37,431 nt of DNA from positions 1 through 37,431 of the forward strand of contig JANXYB010000028.1 in assembly GCA_025350325.1 (NCBI GenBank). Reading direction: 5' to 3'. Every line of letters begins with the position of its first letter. Positions within the stretch are counted from its first letter, which is position 1. Source of the DNA: Acidobacteriaceae bacterium. GTDB taxonomy: Bacteria > Acidobacteriota > Terriglobia > Terriglobales > Acidobacteriaceae. The notes under the pieces were generated by a model that saw only the letters and a program-made list of their open reading frames with translations, had not been told where the DNA came from and ran no database searches. Positions 6,110 to 13,641 of the stretch are shown here, piece after piece. Position numbers and translations under genes: made by a program.

Positions 6110-8122
6110 CTACTGCGACTCGGGGAGTTTGTACGGCTTTTGCAGGTAGAGACGTGCTTCGTTCACCGCGCCCTGCGTGTTGTCGTTGGTCTGGACGGCG
6201 AGGCGGTATTCATTGACGGCACGGTCGCGCTGACCGGTGAGATCGAATATTTTGCCGAGGGCGATGTGGCTCCAGACCTCGGTCCAGCGAGGCTCATCGT
6301 CGCCGCGCAGGGCGTCACGGTATGAGTTGACGCTAGCCTGGTAGTTGCGCTGCGAAAACAACACCTCGCCAATGCGATAGCTGGCGAGCGAGCTTTGTGA
6401 ATTGGCTTCCAGAGCCTTCTGATATTCAGCAAGCGCGGCGACCAAATCGCCCTGCGCGACCAACTGCTGGCCTTTGAGAATGGCTATGCGCACCTGCAGG
6501 TCAGGTGACGACTTGAGAACCCAGTCGCCGGGATCGATCGCGATGCGGCGGGGACGTCCAAACGTGTCGACCACGTACTGCGAGTTGGTACCTACGACGT
6601 CGACTTTCTGATTTTCAGTTTTGCCGTCGGTCTCGACGCGCAGCTCAACCGGCATGCGGAATAGATCGAGGTCTTGATTAATTTCGCCGATGGTGCGAAA
6701 TCCCTTGTTGTTGCCAAGCCTATAGACAGCGTATTTGTTCACGAATTGGGGTGCGCCGGTACCGTCGACCCACTGAGCAAAGAACGGGGTCAACTGCTGC
6801 TGGCTTTGGGCTTCAGCCACTTTTTCAAAGTCGCTGGCGCGCATCGGCTTGTCGGTGTATTGGCTCAAAGCGCCTTTGAGTGTGGCTAAGAAAGCCTTAT
6901 CGCCAATCTCCCAGCGCAGCATGTGAAAGATCATGGCGCCCTTTTCGAGAGTCATTGACTGAAATTCAGGAGAAAAGGGGCTCATACGGCTGGCGCTCGA
7001 GAGCGGGATGGTGTCGTACGCGAGCGCTCCGGCGGAGACGTCCTGGAGGGCGTTGCGCAGGGCGATCTTGCCGGTTTGATCCTCGACGTACATCAGTTCG
7101 CCATAACGGGCCATCCCGTTGGTGATCCACGCATCGTTGAGGGTTTTGGGGCTCACTTCAGAGCCCCACCACTGGTGGGCGATGGTATTGGCGAGCAAGC
7201 GCACGCCCGATTTGTCTCCCACGCGATTGCCGACGATGGCGGCCAACTCGGGAGCCCAGACCGCAGGCAGCGAGTCGTCGGGCAGTTCAACAACGTTGAG
7301 GTGGCTACTTTCAGGGGCTCCGAAGCTGTCGGTGAAAAATTCGAATTGCTTGGCGGCAGTCTGCGCCAGTTCATTGCCCGAGCTTTGGTGGGCGACGGTG
7401 AGGTAGACCTTGATGTTGCCGGGGCCCGCGGTTGCGGGGCTGATATAGCGGCCTGCGATCACGGTTCCGGGAAATCCGGGCTTGTTCCAGTTGAAGTCGA
7501 ATTGGTCGCCCGGCTTGCCATTGGCTAGCGACACGGAGTGGGCTCCACCCTGTGCGCCGCTGGCAAAGACTTTCATGCCCTGAGGCACGCGGATGTGCAT
7601 TTCAGCGGTGAAACGGTCGGTCTGGTAGCCCGTCATGGGGAACCAGCGCGCAGGGTAGAGGAGATAGGTGATGGGTTCTTGAATAGCGGCCAGCTTGAGG
7701 CCCTCGACGGGGCCGTCTTCGCTGCCGGTAATCACCCCTTCATACTCAAATGTCCAACTGGCGGCCTTGCCTGCCGCAAGAGGAGCGGCCGGGGTGACGC
7801 GAATCGTGCCGTCTGCCGAGCGCTCGCCGGTGAGAACCTTGCCGCCTTCGTCGGTGATCTTAGAAACCTTGAGGGCAGGGTGGAAGCCGAAGCTCACCAT
7901 TTCAGAATTCTCAGGCGCGGTGAAGGTCACTACGGCCTTGGCGGACACGTGATGGGCTGCCGGGTCAAGCTCTGCGTTGATCACATAGGCGGAGATGTCC
8001 AAAGCTGGGCGCTCGGGGCGCTGGGCAAACAAACGCCCGCTCGCAGACGCGAGCACCAATCCCGCCGCCAGTAGGCCAAGGGCGACGTGAAACGTACGCT
8101 TTGAGAATTTATGATTCATCAT
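6110..8122 (-). CDS. Exported M1-aminopeptidase-like pseudoenzyme with C-terminal TPRs
   Basis: An exported protein of about 670 aa with a signal peptide (FHVALGLLAAGLVLASASG, then RLFAQ), an M1-type N-terminal beta domain, a gluzincin-like domain and C-terminal TPRs (LVAQGDLVAALAEYQKALEA onward). The fold is that of M1 metallopeptidases: IAHQWWGSEVSP, the EKGAMIFHMLRWEIGD helix and FFAQWVDGTGAPQF. The active site is lost. HExxH reads NTIAH (7175-7189), the third zinc ligand Glu of NEG is Asn (TNG, Asn at 7119-7121), the Y-x-K-G tyrosine is Leu (6947-6949), and no GAMEN motif is seen. It is therefore probably a binding or scaffold protein. The frame extends upstream to TTG 8185 and ATG 8161; ATG 8122/8119 gives the most normal signal peptide. 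It follows lpxB closely. Confidence 0.9.
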   Translation of the reverse strand: MMNHKFSKRTFHVALGLLAAGLVLASASGRLFAQRPERPALDISAYVINAELDPAAHHVSAKAVVTFTAPENSEMVSFGFHPALKVSKITDEGGKVLTGERSADGTIRVTPAAPLAAGKAASWTFEYEGVITGSEDGPVEGLKLAAIQEPITYLLYPARWFPMTGYQTDRFTAEMHIRVPQGMKVFASGAQGGAHSVSLANGKPGDQFDFNWNKPGFPGTVIAGRYISPATAGPGNIKVYLTVAHQSSGNELAQTAAKQFEFFTDSFGAPESSHLNVVELPDDSLPAVWAPELAAIVGNRVGDKSGVRLLANTIAHQWWGSEVSPKTLNDAWITNGMARYGELMYVEDQTGKIALRNALQDVSAGALAYDTIPLSSASRMSPFSPEFQSMTLEKGAMIFHMLRWEIGDKAFLATLKGALSQYTDKPMRASDFEKVAEAQSQQQLTPFFAQWVDGTGAPQFVNKYAVYRLGNNKGFRTIGEINQDLDLFRMPVELRVETDGKTENQKVDVVGTNSQYVVDTFGRPRRIAIDPGDWVLKSSPDLQVRIAILKGQQLVAQGDLVAALAEYQKALEANSQSSLASYRIGEVLFSQRNYQASVNSYRDALRGDDEPRWTEVWSHIALGKIFDLTGQRDRAVNEYRLAVQTNDNTQGAVNEARLYLQKPYKLPESQ

Positions 8123-8192
8123 TTGCTGTCTTAGATGCGTCATCGTCAATATTGCAGGCATCGATCTTCTTTCCCATCTGGACAAGTTATAT

Positions 8193-9428
8193 TCATGACT
8201 TCACTGGCTCAGCGACCGGCAAACGGGCACCAACCTGAGCCAAAGTGACGGTCGCTACCCGGCTGATGGCGCTGGCTTGATCTTTCCCATTTTGCTCTCG
8301 GCGGGGAAGAAGCAGAGCGCGAATCCGAGCCAACTCCTTCATCATGGACTCGCGAGCAGACCCGTCGGGTAGCAGAGGTTCAATCTCGCGGACGATATTT
8401 GGCGCAGTGAAGGTGTCTTGAATCAGCTCTGGGACGACAAGCTTCCCTGCAATAAGGTTAGCCATGGCAACGAAGGGCACCTTTACCACCTGTTTGGCGA
8501 TGGCGTAGGTGATCGGCGAGACGCGGTAAACCACGACAAAGGGGTTTCCTATGAGGGCTGCCTCGACGGTAGCGGTGCCGCTGGCGACGATTGAGGCGCG
8601 GGCGTGCAGGAGTGCGGCACGGGCGTCTTCAACCAGGCTCACGGCCAGGCCCTCGCCATGCATTCGAACCATGCCCAACACCATCTGCCGGTGCGACGCG
8701 CGGAGCGTAGGCGCGAGGGGCAGGACGAATTCAAGCTGCGGGCCTAGGACTCTTAAATCGCGCAGGGTCAACATGCGCGCGGCAGCCAGCATCTCGGGCA
8801 GGTTATCGCGAATCTCCTTGGCGCGACTGCCGGGCAGCAGGCCAATCCAGCACTTGGAGGCATCGAGATGGTTGTCGCGGGCAAACTGTTCGCGGCTGAT
8901 GCTGGGCTGGGGCAGATCTGCCAGCGGATGGCCGACGAATTCAGCTTCGACGCCGCGTTCGCGATAAAACGACTCTTCGAAGGGGAAGATGACCAGCATC
9001 TTGTCGACGTATTTCTGCACCAGCTTGATGCGCTGTTTCTTCCACGCCCAGAGTTGGGGGCTTACGAAAAAGATGACCGGCACGCCGAGTTGATGGAGTT
9101 GCCTGGCAAGCCGGAAATGGATGTCGGGGAAGTCAATGAGGACGGCCACGCTGGGGCGGCGCGCGCGAATGGCTGCCTTGAGACGGCGAAATTCGCGATA
9201 GATGCGGGGTAAGTGGCGAACGACCTCGGTGATTCCCATGACCGACATGTCTTCGGAGCGCACGATGCGCTCGAGGCCGGCCTGCCGCATGCGCATGCCG
9301 CCCATGCCAAAGAAGGTTGCGGTCTGGCCGATCGCCCCGAGTTGCTGTTTGAGCGCCTCGACCAGAAGAGCGCCGTAGTGTTCGCCACTGGCCTCGCCTG
9401 CCGATATGAAAATAGTGGGCTCAGACAC
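8193..9428 (-). CDS. lpxB: Lipid-A-disaccharide synthase
   Basis: A GT19 glycosyltransferase that joins UDP-2,3-diacylglucosamine and lipid X into the lipid A disaccharide precursor at the inner membrane. Recognised by the N-terminal IFISAGEASGEHYGALLVEA, then GMGGMRMRQAGLE, VLIDFPDIHFRLARQLHQLG, FFVSPQLWAWKKQRIK, FPFEESFYRERGVEAEFVGH and LLPGSRAKEI, with the C-terminal SGTATVEAALIGNPFVVVYR. The length of about 411 aa is slightly above the usual. GTG 9428 is preferred over the upstream GTG 9479 because the family N-terminus starts there; the ribosome site is weak. It indicates a Gram-negative, LPS-making cell. No other lpx gene is adjacent. The M1-like gene lies close downstream and may be co-transcribed. 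Confidence 0.96.
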   Translation of the reverse strand: MSEPTIFISAGEASGEHYGALLVEALKQQLGAIGQTATFFGMGGMRMRQAGLERIVRSEDMSVMGITEVVRHLPRIYREFRRLKAAIRARRPSVAVLIDFPDIHFRLARQLHQLGVPVIFFVSPQLWAWKKQRIKLVQKYVDKMLVIFPFEESFYRERGVEAEFVGHPLADLPQPSISREQFARDNHLDASKCWIGLLPGSRAKEIRDNLPEMLAAARMLTLRDLRVLGPQLEFVLPLAPTLRASHRQMVLGMVRMHGEGLAVSLVEDARAALLHARASIVASGTATVEAALIGNPFVVVYRVSPITYAIAKQVVKVPFVAMANLIAGKLVVPELIQDTFTAPNIVREIEPLLPDGSARESMMKELARIRALLLPRREQNGKDQASAISRVATVTLAQVGARLPVAEPVKS

Positions 9429-9548
9429 GTTGCGCCGCCTCGTCCAACGCGCAAGAACATCATAGCGGGTCTGCAGCACTGGAACGGGGGGCGCAGCAGG
9501 GTGGGAGCAGCGCAGCGTGGGTGGGCCGGCGGCAATCTCAGGTTCAAA

Positions 9549-9998
9549 TTAAGTGCGGGAACCCGGAGCGGCATCCGCTGAGGCAGCGCTCTCTTTGAGC
9601 TTTTGCATGAGGCCTTGCCACTCCATGTAGTTCCGGCCGTCGACAAGCTTGCCGTCTTTCACAATCAGGAACGAGCAACCGCCAAGGCTCACCTTGGTGA
9701 CGGTTGGAGCAAAGCCCAACTGATCGCCGAGATGCGTCATGTTGACCACCCAGCGGACGGCAACCCGATCGCCTTCCGCGATCAAATCGTGCAGTTCAAA
9801 GTGCATATCGGGGAAAGCGCCGCAGAAGGTGCGGTGGAGCGCTTTGAAGGCCTCGGGGCCAACCAGCACTGAGTCAGGTTCGGGGATTCCGTAGGACTTG
9901 CCTTGTGCGTCGAACATCTCATCGATCGCGTCTTCGTTCTGCTTGTTCCAGACTTCCTCAAACCAGCGCTTTACCACAGATTTATTTGCTTCAGACAT
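9549..9998 (-). CDS. SnoaL-like / ester cyclase family protein (NTF2 fold)
   Basis: A 149-aa protein of the SnoaL-like polyketide cyclase/ester cyclase group. The signatures are VVKRWFEEVWNKQNEDAIDE at the N-terminus, FCGAFPDMHFELHDLIAEGD and RVAVRWVVNMTHLG in the centre, and IVKDGKLVDGRNYMEWQGLM at the end. These cone-shaped alpha+beta barrels bind small hydrophobic ligands or substrates; most chromosomal members have no known substrate. GGAGGGAAG lies 3-10 nt before the ATG at 9998, which fixes the start; the frame continues upstream, but without homology. It is divergent from an O-methyltransferase gene with 181 bp between them. Confidence 0.88.
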   Translation of the reverse strand: MSEANKSVVKRWFEEVWNKQNEDAIDEMFDAQGKSYGIPEPDSVLVGPEAFKALHRTFCGAFPDMHFELHDLIAEGDRVAVRWVVNMTHLGDQLGFAPTVTKVSLGGCSFLIVKDGKLVDGRNYMEWQGLMQKLKESAASADAAPGSRT

Positions 9999-10179
9999 GG
10001 GCTTCCCTCCGCTGCGCGCACCAGCATAGCACCGGCGTAGCGAGACAATCGAACTGTTTGTGACAGCGCGTGTAAATTCAGGGCCGGTACTTGACGGAGA
10101 GTGGTACACTTTGCCCACTTCGCATTGGCTCCCCGCCACGAAATACACAGATCTGCACACATGAAAGAGGAGGTCATTC

Positions 10180-11205
10180 ATGCAAGTTGAAAACGAAGCG
10201 GAAGCTCCGTTAAATCCTGGGCTGGTGTTTGACATGGTGCAAGCGCACCAGCGCACCGCGGCATTGAAAGCCGCAATTGAACTGGACGTTTTCCGGGCCG
10301 TCGGTGAAGGGCCGGGAGATGTTGCGTCTATCGCGCGCCACTGCGAGGCGTCGGAACGCGGCATTCGGATATTGTGTGATTTTCTGACGATAAACGGCGT
10401 TCTCAAAAAAGTCGACGGACATTACAAACATTCGCCTTCGAGTGCGGCGTTTCTGGATCCGAATTCGCCGGCCTGCATGGCTTCGATCGCGGTTTTCATG
10501 AGCAATCCCGCGCTGATCGAGTCGTATGCCAACTTGGCGGATGTCGTGCGCAAAGGACGAACCAACCTGCCCGGCGCGGGGACCGTAGAGCCGGAGAATC
10601 CGGTTTGGGTGGAGTTCGCCGAGAAGATGGCGCCGATGATGGGGCCAATGGCCGGACCGTTGGGTGCCGTGGTGCTGCAAGGTCTCCAAGGCCCGATGCG
10701 GGTGCTGGATATCGCGGCGGGGCACGGCTTGTTTGGCATCGAGATCGCGAAACAAAATCCCCAGGCGCGTGTGACGGGGCTTGACTGGGCTCCGGTGCTG
10801 CGCGTGGCGCTTGAAAATGCGCGTAAGGCGGGCGTGCTCGACCGCTACGACATGCTGCCGGGCAGTGCTTTTGATGTGGATTTTGGCGGGCCTTACGATG
10901 TTGTGCTGCTGACCAATTTTCTGCATCACTTTGACGTACCGACTTGCGTTGAATTGCTTGAGAAAGTGCACGGCGCATTGAAGCCCGGCGGCAAGGCAGC
11001 CACGCTCGAATTTGTGCCCAACGAAGATCGAGTGTCGCCGCCGATGCCCGCAGCCTTCAGCCTGACCATGTTGACCTCGACCGCGGCTGGCGACGCTTAC
11101 ACGCTTAAAGAGCTCCAAAAGATGTATGCGCAGGCTGGCTTCAATCGCGTCAACGGTTGTCCCATTCCGATGAGCCCGCACACCATCGTGGTCGGGTACG
11201 CGTGA
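10180..11205 (+). CDS. SAM-dependent O-methyltransferase, class I with N-terminal dimerisation domain
   Basis: A 341-aa methyltransferase of the acetylserotonin/caffeate O-methyltransferase-like group (Methyltransf_2 architecture). The N-terminal winged-helix dimerisation part (about residues 15-95) includes LKAAIELDVFRAVGEGPGD and ERGIRILCDFLTINGVLKKV. The Rossmann methyltransferase domain (about 165-340) includes MRVLDIAAGHGLFGIEIAKQ (SAM loop), VTGLDWAPVL (acidic ribose-binding Asp) and YDVVLLTNFLHHFD. The substrate is probably a small phenolic or polyketide-like molecule but cannot be told. The ribosome site AGAGGAGG is excellent, 7-8 nt before the ATG. Convergent with the DAHP synthase gene, with only 21 bp between stops. 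Confidence 0.92.
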   Translation: MQVENEAEAPLNPGLVFDMVQAHQRTAALKAAIELDVFRAVGEGPGDVASIARHCEASERGIRILCDFLTINGVLKKVDGHYKHSPSSAAFLDPNSPACMASIAVFMSNPALIESYANLADVVRKGRTNLPGAGTVEPENPVWVEFAEKMAPMMGPMAGPLGAVVLQGLQGPMRVLDIAAGHGLFGIEIAKQNPQARVTGLDWAPVLRVALENARKAGVLDRYDMLPGSAFDVDFGGPYDVVLLTNFLHHFDVPTCVELLEKVHGALKPGGKAATLEFVPNEDRVSPPMPAAFSLTMLTSTAAGDAYTLKELQKMYAQAGFNRVNGCPIPMSPHTIVVGYA

Positions 11206-11226
11206 GGACATCAGTCTCGGCTTGAA

Positions 11227-12288
11227 TCAGGCGACAGCGCGCCGGGTGCGCGAGGCTGCTGCCAGTTCGGCGAGCAGCACGCGCGTTTCAGGCCAGTCGA
11301 TGCAGGCGTCGGTAATGCTTTGTCCGTAGAGCAGCGGCTGGCCGGGAACGAGCCGCTGAGCGCCTGCCACCAGATTGCTCTCGATCATGACGCCAATGAT
11401 ATTTCGATTGCCATCGGTGACTTGCTTGGCCACGTCGCGGCACACGAGCGCTTGCCGCGTGTAGTCCTTGTTGCTGTTGGCGTGGCTACAGTCAATCATG
11501 ATGCGCGGCGCGATGTCGGCCTTTTGCATGGCTGCTGTCGTTTTCGCAACGCTCTCCGCCGTGTAGTTAACCATCTTGCGGCCGCCGCGCAGGATGATGT
11601 GGCAATCGGAATTGCCGGTGGTCACGAAGATTGCGGATTGTCCGTACTTGGTGTGCCCCAAAAATGTGTGCGAATTCGCTGCCGACAGCACGGCATCGAT
11701 GGCAATCTGCACATCTCCGGAGGTCGCGTTTTTAAATCCCACGGGGCATGATACTCCAGAGACAAGTTCACGATGAACCTGGCTCTCGGTGGTGCGGGCG
11801 CCGATTGCTCCCCAACTAACCAGGCCAGCAATGTACTGCGGCGAAATCATGTCGAGGAATTCTGTTCCGGTCGGAACGCCCATTTCGGCGAGGTCCAAAA
11901 GCAGATGGCGAGCTTGACGCAGCCCGTCATTGATTTTGTACGACTGATCGAGGTACGGATCGTTGATCAGGCCCTTCCATCCCACCGTGGTGCGCGGCTT
12001 TTCGAAATACACGCGCATCACGATGCGCAAATCGGCAGAGAAGTCGGCAATCGCCGACCGCAACAAGGCTGCGTATTCGCGTGCGGCCTTAGTGTCGTGA
12101 ATGGAACACGGGCCGACGAGAACGAGCAGGCGGGGATCGCGCTGGCCGAGGATGCGCGAAATATCAAGGCGCGCGTTGAAGATGGTGGCGACCGCGTTTT
12201 CCGTGATGGGCAGTTCTTCCTCAAGGAACACCGGAGGAAGGACGACCTTCGTCCACTGTATGCGTAGGTCTTCGGTGGTTTGGAGCAT
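11227..12288 (-). CDS. aroG: 3-deoxy-7-phosphoheptulonate synthase (DAHP synthase), AroG/F/H type
   Basis: Catalyses the first step of the shikimate pathway: phosphoenolpyruvate plus erythrose 4-phosphate to DAHP. This is the type I (AroFGH) family, recognised by LLVLVGPCSIHDTKAAREYA, MRVYFEKPRTTVGWKG, LINDPYLDQSYKINDGLRQA, GARTTESQVHREL, GFKNATSGD and MIDCSHANSNKD. The metal ligands Cys (GPCSIH) and His (DCSHAN) are kept. The length of 353 aa matches E. coli AroG. Feedback specificity (Phe, Tyr or Trp) cannot be assigned, so the symbol is generic. GGAAAGAG lies 3 nt before the ATG. No other aro gene is adjacent, so it is probably transcribed alone or with the DUF2164 gene downstream. Confidence 0.95.
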   Translation of the reverse strand: MLQTTEDLRIQWTKVVLPPVFLEEELPITENAVATIFNARLDISRILGQRDPRLLVLVGPCSIHDTKAAREYAALLRSAIADFSADLRIVMRVYFEKPRTTVGWKGLINDPYLDQSYKINDGLRQARHLLLDLAEMGVPTGTEFLDMISPQYIAGLVSWGAIGARTTESQVHRELVSGVSCPVGFKNATSGDVQIAIDAVLSAANSHTFLGHTKYGQSAIFVTTGNSDCHIILRGGRKMVNYTAESVAKTTAAMQKADIAPRIMIDCSHANSNKDYTRQALVCRDVAKQVTDGNRNIIGVMIESNLVAGAQRLVPGQPLLYGQSITDACIDWPETRVLLAELAAASRTRRAVA

Positions 12289-12406
12289 GGCTCTTTCCAG
12301 ATATAGGATCTCTTCGCGCGAAAACGATGATCAAATCAAGATTGACGGAGTCTACTTAAAATTTACCAGCATGAGGGCTTCAACGGCGCACTCGGGTTGA
12401 CTGCCC

Positions 12407-12685
12407 TCAGCGGCGGGATTTTCTCTTGGCGTCGATCTTGGGCCAATATTGGAATTCGTCGGCATAGAGATCGCCATTCAGGTCGGAAACACGTTGCTGC
12501 ATGCGGGTCTGCGCATCTGCGATTGCAGCGTTGTAAATTACGGGACCGATTTCTTCGACCATGAAGTTGAGCAGAAGTCCCGCGGGTAGATCGCCAATGG
12601 GCTCAGACATGTTTTCTTCAAAGTAGCGTTGAATCGAGGCGATCGCAGTGGTGCGAACGTGCTTAGAGATCTCTACCGTGATCAT
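12407..12685 (-). CDS. DUF2164 family protein
   Basis: A 92-aa protein of the DUF2164 family, recognised by VEISKHVRTTAIASIQRYFE, LPAGLLLNFMVEEIGPVIYN and AAIADAQTRMQQRVSDLNGD. The family is small, soluble and of unknown function. ATG 12685 is chosen because AAAAGGAG sits 5 nt before it; the in-frame GTG two codons upstream would leave no spacing. The C-terminus is basic (KIDAKRKSRR). It shares its strand with aroG, whose orientation makes aroG the gene upstream of nothing here: the DUF2164 stop lies 118 bp from the aroG start, and the two are transcribed in the order DUF2164 then aroG. Confidence 0.88.
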   Translation of the reverse strand: MITVEISKHVRTTAIASIQRYFEENMSEPIGDLPAGLLLNFMVEEIGPVIYNAAIADAQTRMQQRVSDLNGDLYADEFQYWPKIDAKRKSRR

Positions 12686-12818
12686 ACGCACTCCTTTTCA
12701 GAGTTTATAAGCCCAGTCGATCCTGCAACCATTCAATTCTCCTGTATAGCTTAGGAGCGTCTGACTCATGGTTCTGCCAGGTGCTCAAAGCTTTGTGCAT
12801 CTGGTCGTGTTTAGGTTT

Positions 12819-12856
12819 GTGCTATCCCACCCATGACTGTGTCATGGATGGGGCAC
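12819..12856. repeat. REP-like palindromic element
   Basis: A 12-bp stem with one mismatch (12826-12837 against 12841-12852, loop TGT) is extended by an outer GTGC/GCAC pair (12819-12822 and 12853-12856) with a TAT bulge. The core reads CCCACCCATGAC / GTCATGGATGGG. From memory, similar 'TCCCACCC...GGATGGGGCACC' palindromes occur in many acidobacterial intergenic regions; I cannot check this here. Confidence 0.6.
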
Positions 12857-12858
12857 CC

Positions 12859-13046
12859 GGCCGCTCGACTACGGAACAACCTCGTGACCTTCTACGGCCG
12901 CTTCGACTACGGAACAACCTCGTGATCTTTTACGGCCGCTTCGACTACGGAACAACCTCGTGACCTTTTACGGCCGCTTTGAATACGGAACAACCTCTCG
13001 ACGTTCTACGGCTGCCTCGACTTCGGACAACCTCGCGACGTTCTAC
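12859..13046. repeat. Five-copy 38-bp tandem repeat
   Basis: Units lie at 12859-12895 (37 bp), 12896-12933, 12934-12971, 12972-13009 (38 bp each) and 13010-13046 (37 bp). Each begins GGCCGCTTCGACTACGG or a variant, continues AACAACCTCGTGACC and ends TTCTAC or TTTTAC. Units 2 and 3 are almost identical, units 4 and 5 are increasingly diverged, and a weak sixth unit may follow. The unit length is not a multiple of three and there are no spacers, so it is neither a coding repeat nor a CRISPR array. Confidence 0.9.
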
Positions 13047-13082
13047 AGACACCCGGTCACGTTTTATAAGTTATTGAATGTA

Positions 13083-13430
13083 CGCTATGCAGCGATTGAT
13101 CTGGCTGACCAGGTCGTTGTCTGGGCCCAGGATCTGCCAGCCGGTCTGCATCACTAGAACTTTGAGACCGAGATTGCCTGATTCTGCCTGCCGAAACGCC
13201 GTCACGCCCTTAAGATATTTTTGATAAAGCATATTAGTCGCGGTGGGGCCGCTCGATGCCGGAGCAACGCTGTAGACCACCATGCGCGCTTCTCTCAATC
13301 GGGTCGATAATTGTACGATGCCATCAAAGTATCTTCGCTGCGTGTGTTGGGAGTAGCCGTCCTCTGGTCTGTTCAGCATCGGCCAACCCGGCCCCAGCCA
13401 GATCAGCAACTTCCTGCCCGGCTTGTCGAC
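13083..13430 (-). pseudogene. Internal fragment of a VWFA-related Acidobacterial domain protein, inverted
   Basis: On the minus strand the sequence from VDKPGRKLLIWLGPGWPML, through YFDGIVQLSTRLREARMVVY and KYLKGVTAFRQAESGNLGLK, to ILGPDNDLVSQINRCIA matches the central part of VWFA-related Acidobacterial domain proteins (TIGR03436 type). It lacks the N-terminal part of the family and runs into an early stop three codons after CIA (stop at 13071-13073). The residues that precede VDKPG in this frame are only the reverse complement of the tail on the other strand. The fragment therefore has neither start nor proper end and is not a working gene. Confidence 0.8.
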
Positions 13431-13574
13431 GCCAATACCTTCGACCGCATCTCGTTTAATCCCCCAGTGACGGAGCATGCGGACGAGTTTCACGCTTTAA
13501 GGGTACAAGTTTCAAATCCCGGGCTAACTGTGCGCTCCAACGTCAGCTACTATAACCAGCCGCCGGGTCATTGA
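13425..13574 (+). pseudogene. C-terminal tail of the same VWFA-related gene, in original orientation
   Basis: On the plus strand VDANTFDRISFNPPV, then TEHADEFHALRVQVSNPGLT and VRSNVSYYNQPPGH followed by a stop is the usual C-terminal end of this family. It continues exactly where the inverted fragment breaks off: family members read QINRCIADANAFY-like sequence. The tail starts at a GTCGAC palindrome (13425-13430) that is also the first two codons of the inverted segment. Together the two pieces are one gene with its middle turned round and its front missing. Confidence 0.75.
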
Positions 13575-13641
13575 TCAGGACAGCAGAACCGTGGAAGTAA
13601 GGGCATCCTGCCTGCATATTTCAATTAGAACAAAGCGTGCA

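Larger units (their letters stand above)
12692..13070. other. Repeat-rich intergenic region without intact genes
   Basis: About 380 bp with no credible gene. It holds a REP-like palindrome and an array of decaying 38-bp tandem repeats, each listed separately. The short open frames that run through the repeats change frame from unit to unit and are artefacts. Confidence 0.8.

Noticed and set aside
12859..13046. Possible CRISPR array
   Set aside because: The repeats abut with no spacers, drift in sequence and have no cas genes nearby; this is a tandem repeat.
12781..13157. Short plus-strand frames through the repeats
   Set aside because: The peptides are repeat translations that change frame at each 38-bp unit, and no ribosome sites precede them.
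13071..13493. Intact 140-aa minus-strand gene
   Set aside because: Its first 23 residues are only the reverse complement of the VWFA tail, and its end is cut off; it is a pseudogene fragment.
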